In this document: positions 56,394-58,561 of the stretch, piece by piece
Numbering within the stretch: the stretch's first letter is position 1
Layout: each line of letters begins with the position of its first letter
DNA from: Verrucomicrobiota bacterium
GTDB lineage: Bacteria > Verrucomicrobiota > Verrucomicrobiia > Opitutales > Opitutaceae
Assembly: GCA_023426435.1 (NCBI GenBank)
Contig: JAFAAS010000040.1
Span: 1-58,561, forward strand
Direction: 5' to 3'
Length of the DNA stretch: 58,561 bases
Program-made: the position numbers and the translations under genes
Notes under the pieces: generated by a model
Database searches by the model: none
Told to the model about the DNA's origin: nothing
What the model saw: the letters and a program-made list of their open reading frames with translations, nothing else

Positions 56394-56954
56394 ATGAAGA
56401 ACACCTACAACGTTGCTGTCCTTGTGGGCAGTTTGAGAAAGGGCTCGCTGAGTCGTCGGGTTGCGAATGCGCTGGCGGAGCTTGCGCCGCCGCGCCTTAA
56501 ACTCGACATCGTCGAAATCGGGCAACTGCCGCACTATGATCAAGACCTCGACGAGAACCCGCCGGCGTCGTTCAAGGAGTTTCGCGAGCGAATCAAAGCA
56601 TCGGACGCGGTGCTTTTTGTGACGCCGGAATACAATCGGTCGGTTCCGGGAGTGTTGAAGAACGCCTTGGATGTGGGCTCGCGGCCGTATGGTCAAAGTG
56701 CTTGGGAGGGAAAACCCGGCGCGGTCGTGAGCGTGTCGATCGGACCGCTCGGCGGTTTCGGCGCCAATCATCACCTGCGGCAATCCCTCGTGTGCCTGAA
56801 TGTGCCTACGATGGCGCACCCCGAGGCTTATGTGGGAGGCGTCGACCGGCTGTTCGATGCGAGCGGCAAACTGGCGCTTGATCTGACTCGCGCCTCGTTT
56901 GCGAAATTTATCGAAGCTTACGAAGCCTGGGTGATTGCGAACGCGGCCAATTGA
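56394..56954 (+). CDS. NAD(P)H-dependent FMN reductase
   Basis: A 186-aa flavodoxin-like protein: VAVLVGSLRKGSLSRRVANAL is the FMN phosphate loop, VLFVTPEYNRSVPGVLKNALD the family motif (PEYN) and GKPGAVVSVSIGPLGG the third loop. This group (ChrR/YieF/azoreductase-like) reduces quinones, flavins or chromate with NAD(P)H. ATG at 56394 is preceded by GGAGAAATTTTT, an acceptable ribosome site. Forty bases upstream of pyk on the same strand, so possibly co-transcribed. Confidence 0.92.
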   Translation: MKNTYNVAVLVGSLRKGSLSRRVANALAELAPPRLKLDIVEIGQLPHYDQDLDENPPASFKEFRERIKASDAVLFVTPEYNRSVPGVLKNALDVGSRPYGQSAWEGKPGAVVSVSIGPLGGFGANHHLRQSLVCLNVPTMAHPEAYVGGVDRLFDASGKLALDLTRASFAKFIEAYEAWVIANAAN

Positions 56955-56993
56955 GTAACGTGCAACGCTTTCGCACACCTGCCCCCACTCCCT

Positions 56994-58400
56994 ATGCGCC
57001 GCACTAAAATTGTCGCCACCCTTGGACCTGCCAGCCGTTCGCCCGACGTCGTGCGTCAGTTGATCAAGGCCGGAATGGATGTTGCCCGGTTGAATTTCTC
57101 GCACGGCAGCGCCGAAGATCATGCGCAGCAGATCGCGACCTTGCGCGCGCTTTCGCGTGAGCTCGAGAAGCCGGTGACGATCCTGCAGGATCTGCAGGGG
57201 CCGAAGATTCGGGTGGGGCAACTGCCGGGTGGCGGGATGACGCTGGTGCCGGGCGACGTGGTTTCGCTGGTGCCTGAAGCCGAAGCCGACGGCGGCGAAC
57301 GCGTGGTGCCGATCGACTACGCGCAACTCGCGGAGAGCGCGAGGCCTGGCGCGCGTGTGTTGCTCGATGACGGTTTGCTGGAGCTCGAAGTGTTGGAGAT
57401 CGCGGATCGGGCGCTGCGCTGCCGGGTGGTCGAAGGCGGTTTGCTCAAGAGCCGCAAAGGCGTGAACTTCCCCGACCTGGCCTTGCCGCTGCCGTCGCTG
57501 ACGGAGAAGGACATTCGCGACGTCGAGTTCGGAATCGCGCAGGGCGTGGATTGGATTTCGTTGAGCTTTGTGCGGACGGCGGCGGACGTGCGGATGTTGA
57601 AAGGACTCCTGGCGGCGAAAGGCGTATCGAAGCCGATCGTGGCGAAGATCGAGAAGCCGCAAGCGGTGGAAAACCTGGACGAGATCCTGCGCGAAGTGAA
57701 CGGCGTGATGGTCGCGCGCGGCGATCTCGGCGTCGAAGTGCGACCTGAGAAAGTGCCGATGTTGCAGAAGCAGATCATCGAAAAGTGCAACCGCCTCGGT
57801 TTGCCGGTGATCACGGCGACGCAGATGCTCGAGAGCATGATTCGCGAGGCGCGTCCGACGCGGGCGGAGGCGAGCGACGTGGCGAATGCGATCATCGATG
57901 GCACGGACGCGGTGATGTTGTCGGGCGAGTCGGCGATCGGCGCTTATCCGGTGCGCGCGGTGGAGATGATGGTGCGCATCGCGACGGAGGTGGAGGCCGG
58001 CATCGCTTTCAAGGCGTATCCGGCGCACGATCCGACGGACGCGCATGCGTTGAGCGAAGGTGCGACGGCGGTGGCGCGGGCGTTGAACGTGCGGGCGATC
58101 GTGGTGCTGACGACCAGCGGTTATACGGCGCGGCTGGTCGCGGCGGAACGATCGAAGACGGCTTTGTTCGCGCTCACCGGCGACGCCGACGTGTATCATT
58201 CGTTGAACCTTCACTGGGGAATCACGCCGCTCCTGGTGCCGGACGTTGCGGAGAGTTTCGAAGGTTTGGTCGGCGTGGCGGAGGACGCTTTGCGGGTGCG
58301 GGGCCAAGTGAGAGCGGGGGATAAGATCCTCGTGGTGGGCGGCGTTCCGCCCGGACGGGTGCGCGGCTCGAATTTTCTGAAGCTTCACGTGGTCGCCTAG
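56994..58400 (+). CDS. pyk: Pyruvate kinase
   Basis: A 468-aa pyruvate kinase: RRTKIVATLGPASRSPDVV and DVARLNFSHGSAEDH at the N-terminus, LQDLQGPKIRVG, the B domain (about 70-165), SLSFVRTAADV, the catalytic-site segment KPIVAKIEKPQAVENLDEIL and GVMVARGDLGVEV, GLPVITATQMLESMIREARPTRAEASDVANA and DGTDAVMLSGESAIGAYPV, then the regulatory C domain. Transfers phosphate from PEP to ADP in glycolysis. Start ATG 56994. The stop codon directly touches the left end of an IS5-type element. Confidence 0.96.
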   Translation: MRRTKIVATLGPASRSPDVVRQLIKAGMDVARLNFSHGSAEDHAQQIATLRALSRELEKPVTILQDLQGPKIRVGQLPGGGMTLVPGDVVSLVPEAEADGGERVVPIDYAQLAESARPGARVLLDDGLLELEVLEIADRALRCRVVEGGLLKSRKGVNFPDLALPLPSLTEKDIRDVEFGIAQGVDWISLSFVRTAADVRMLKGLLAAKGVSKPIVAKIEKPQAVENLDEILREVNGVMVARGDLGVEVRPEKVPMLQKQIIEKCNRLGLPVITATQMLESMIREARPTRAEASDVANAIIDGTDAVMLSGESAIGAYPVRAVEMMVRIATEVEAGIAFKAYPAHDPTDAHALSEGATAVARALNVRAIVVLTTSGYTARLVAAERSKTALFALTGDADVYHSLNLHWGITPLLVPDVAESFEGLVGVAEDALRVRGQVRAGDKILVVGGVPPGRVRGSNFLKLHVVA

Positions 58401-58561
58401 GGCCTGTTAACACTACAGTAGTGCAAGCCAGATAAGGGCGAAGGTGACGAAGGAGCGGAAAATCACATCGAGCTTGTCGTAGCGGGTGAAGATCCGGCGG
58501 AAGCTCTTGAGGCGGCGGAAGAGTCGTTCGACATGATTGCGCTGCCGATAGGCCTGCTTGT
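58401..58561 (-). mobile_element. IS5-family insertion sequence, right part (partial)
   Basis: The element begins with GGCCTGTTAACAC directly after the pyk stop codon and continues past the window edge. Only one end is visible, so the full terminal inverted repeats and target duplication cannot be checked. Confidence 0.7.
58413..58561 (-). CDS. IS5-family transposase, C-terminal fragment (cut by window)
   Basis: The minus strand codes for 48 residues ending in a TAG stop: YRQRNHVERLFRRLKSFRRI and then TRYDKLDVIFRSFVTFALIW. The Y-x-x-R-N-x-x-E-R-x-F-x-R-L-K pattern is the C-terminal DDE glutamate region of IS5-family (IS427-group-like) transposases. The 5' part is outside the window. Confidence 0.88.
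   Translation of the reverse strand, partial: KQAYRQRNHVERLFRRLKSFRRIFTRYDKLDVIFRSFVTFALIWLALL

Overview
The window looks like a chromosomal segment of a high-GC verrucomicrobium, most likely of the Opitutales/Opitutaceae. This is inferred from the protein set: Opitutaceae-type TonB receptor, PVC-type long GreA, LpxB/LolC/LolD outer-membrane genes, Tat-exported Gfo/Idh/MocA proteins, OBAP/DUF1264 protein and homospermidine synthase. Nothing here proves a species.

Layout. 1-7.9 kb: ArsR-methyltransferase fusion, small membrane protein, long GreA, RsmB-like rRNA methyltransferase, aspartyl-protease/PDZ lipoprotein coupled to an MFS exporter. 7.9-18.3 kb: TonB receptor, a three-gene carbohydrate-type unit (TolB-like propeller, Gfo/Idh/MocA, DUF6807), an SGNH esterase and a split LigD (PE-ligase plus polymerase). 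18.4-28.8 kb: a glucuronoxylan-utilisation locus (LacI regulator, GH52 beta-xylosidase, GPH symporter, two tandem GH8 exo-oligoxylanase-like enzymes, a small lipoprotein, GH67 alpha-glucuronidase). 29-38.4 kb: lysS, lolC, lolD, a Gfo/Idh oxidoreductase, lpxB and a CHASE-PAS-PAS hybrid kinase. 38.4-43.4 kb: a RAYT transposase module, hemA, a CcsA-like protein and two methyltransferases. 43.7-58.4 kb: a second ATP-dependent ligase, FAD desaturase-like enzyme, OBAP protein, HDOD protein, tRNA-Gln, homospermidine synthase, Rnk, a phosphoesterase, HPF, an aldo/keto reductase-like protein, VOC protein, flavin reductase and pyruvate kinase. An IS5-family element starts at the right edge.

The most striking layer is repetitive DNA. 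At least fifteen short hairpins carry a GGAG or GTAG foot, the hallmark of REP elements mobilised by RAYT transposases. One RAYT gene (38459-38911) is bracketed by an exact 39-bp direct repeat containing the commonest REP. The same TTAA in the two repeat copies stops the histidine kinase on one strand and hemA on the other, so the 550-bp unit reads as an insertion into a previously overlapping convergent gene pair. REPs also lie inside genes (rsmB, ligD, the kinase, hemA), supply a stop codon or act as a terminator. Other dispersed repeat families (CCACGAATGGACACGAAT, GGCCGCAAAGAGGCGC, GGAACTCGGAACTC, two AT-rich palindromes in a methyltransferase, a perfect 33-bp palindrome) occupy gene boundaries and sometimes code for protein tails or inserts.
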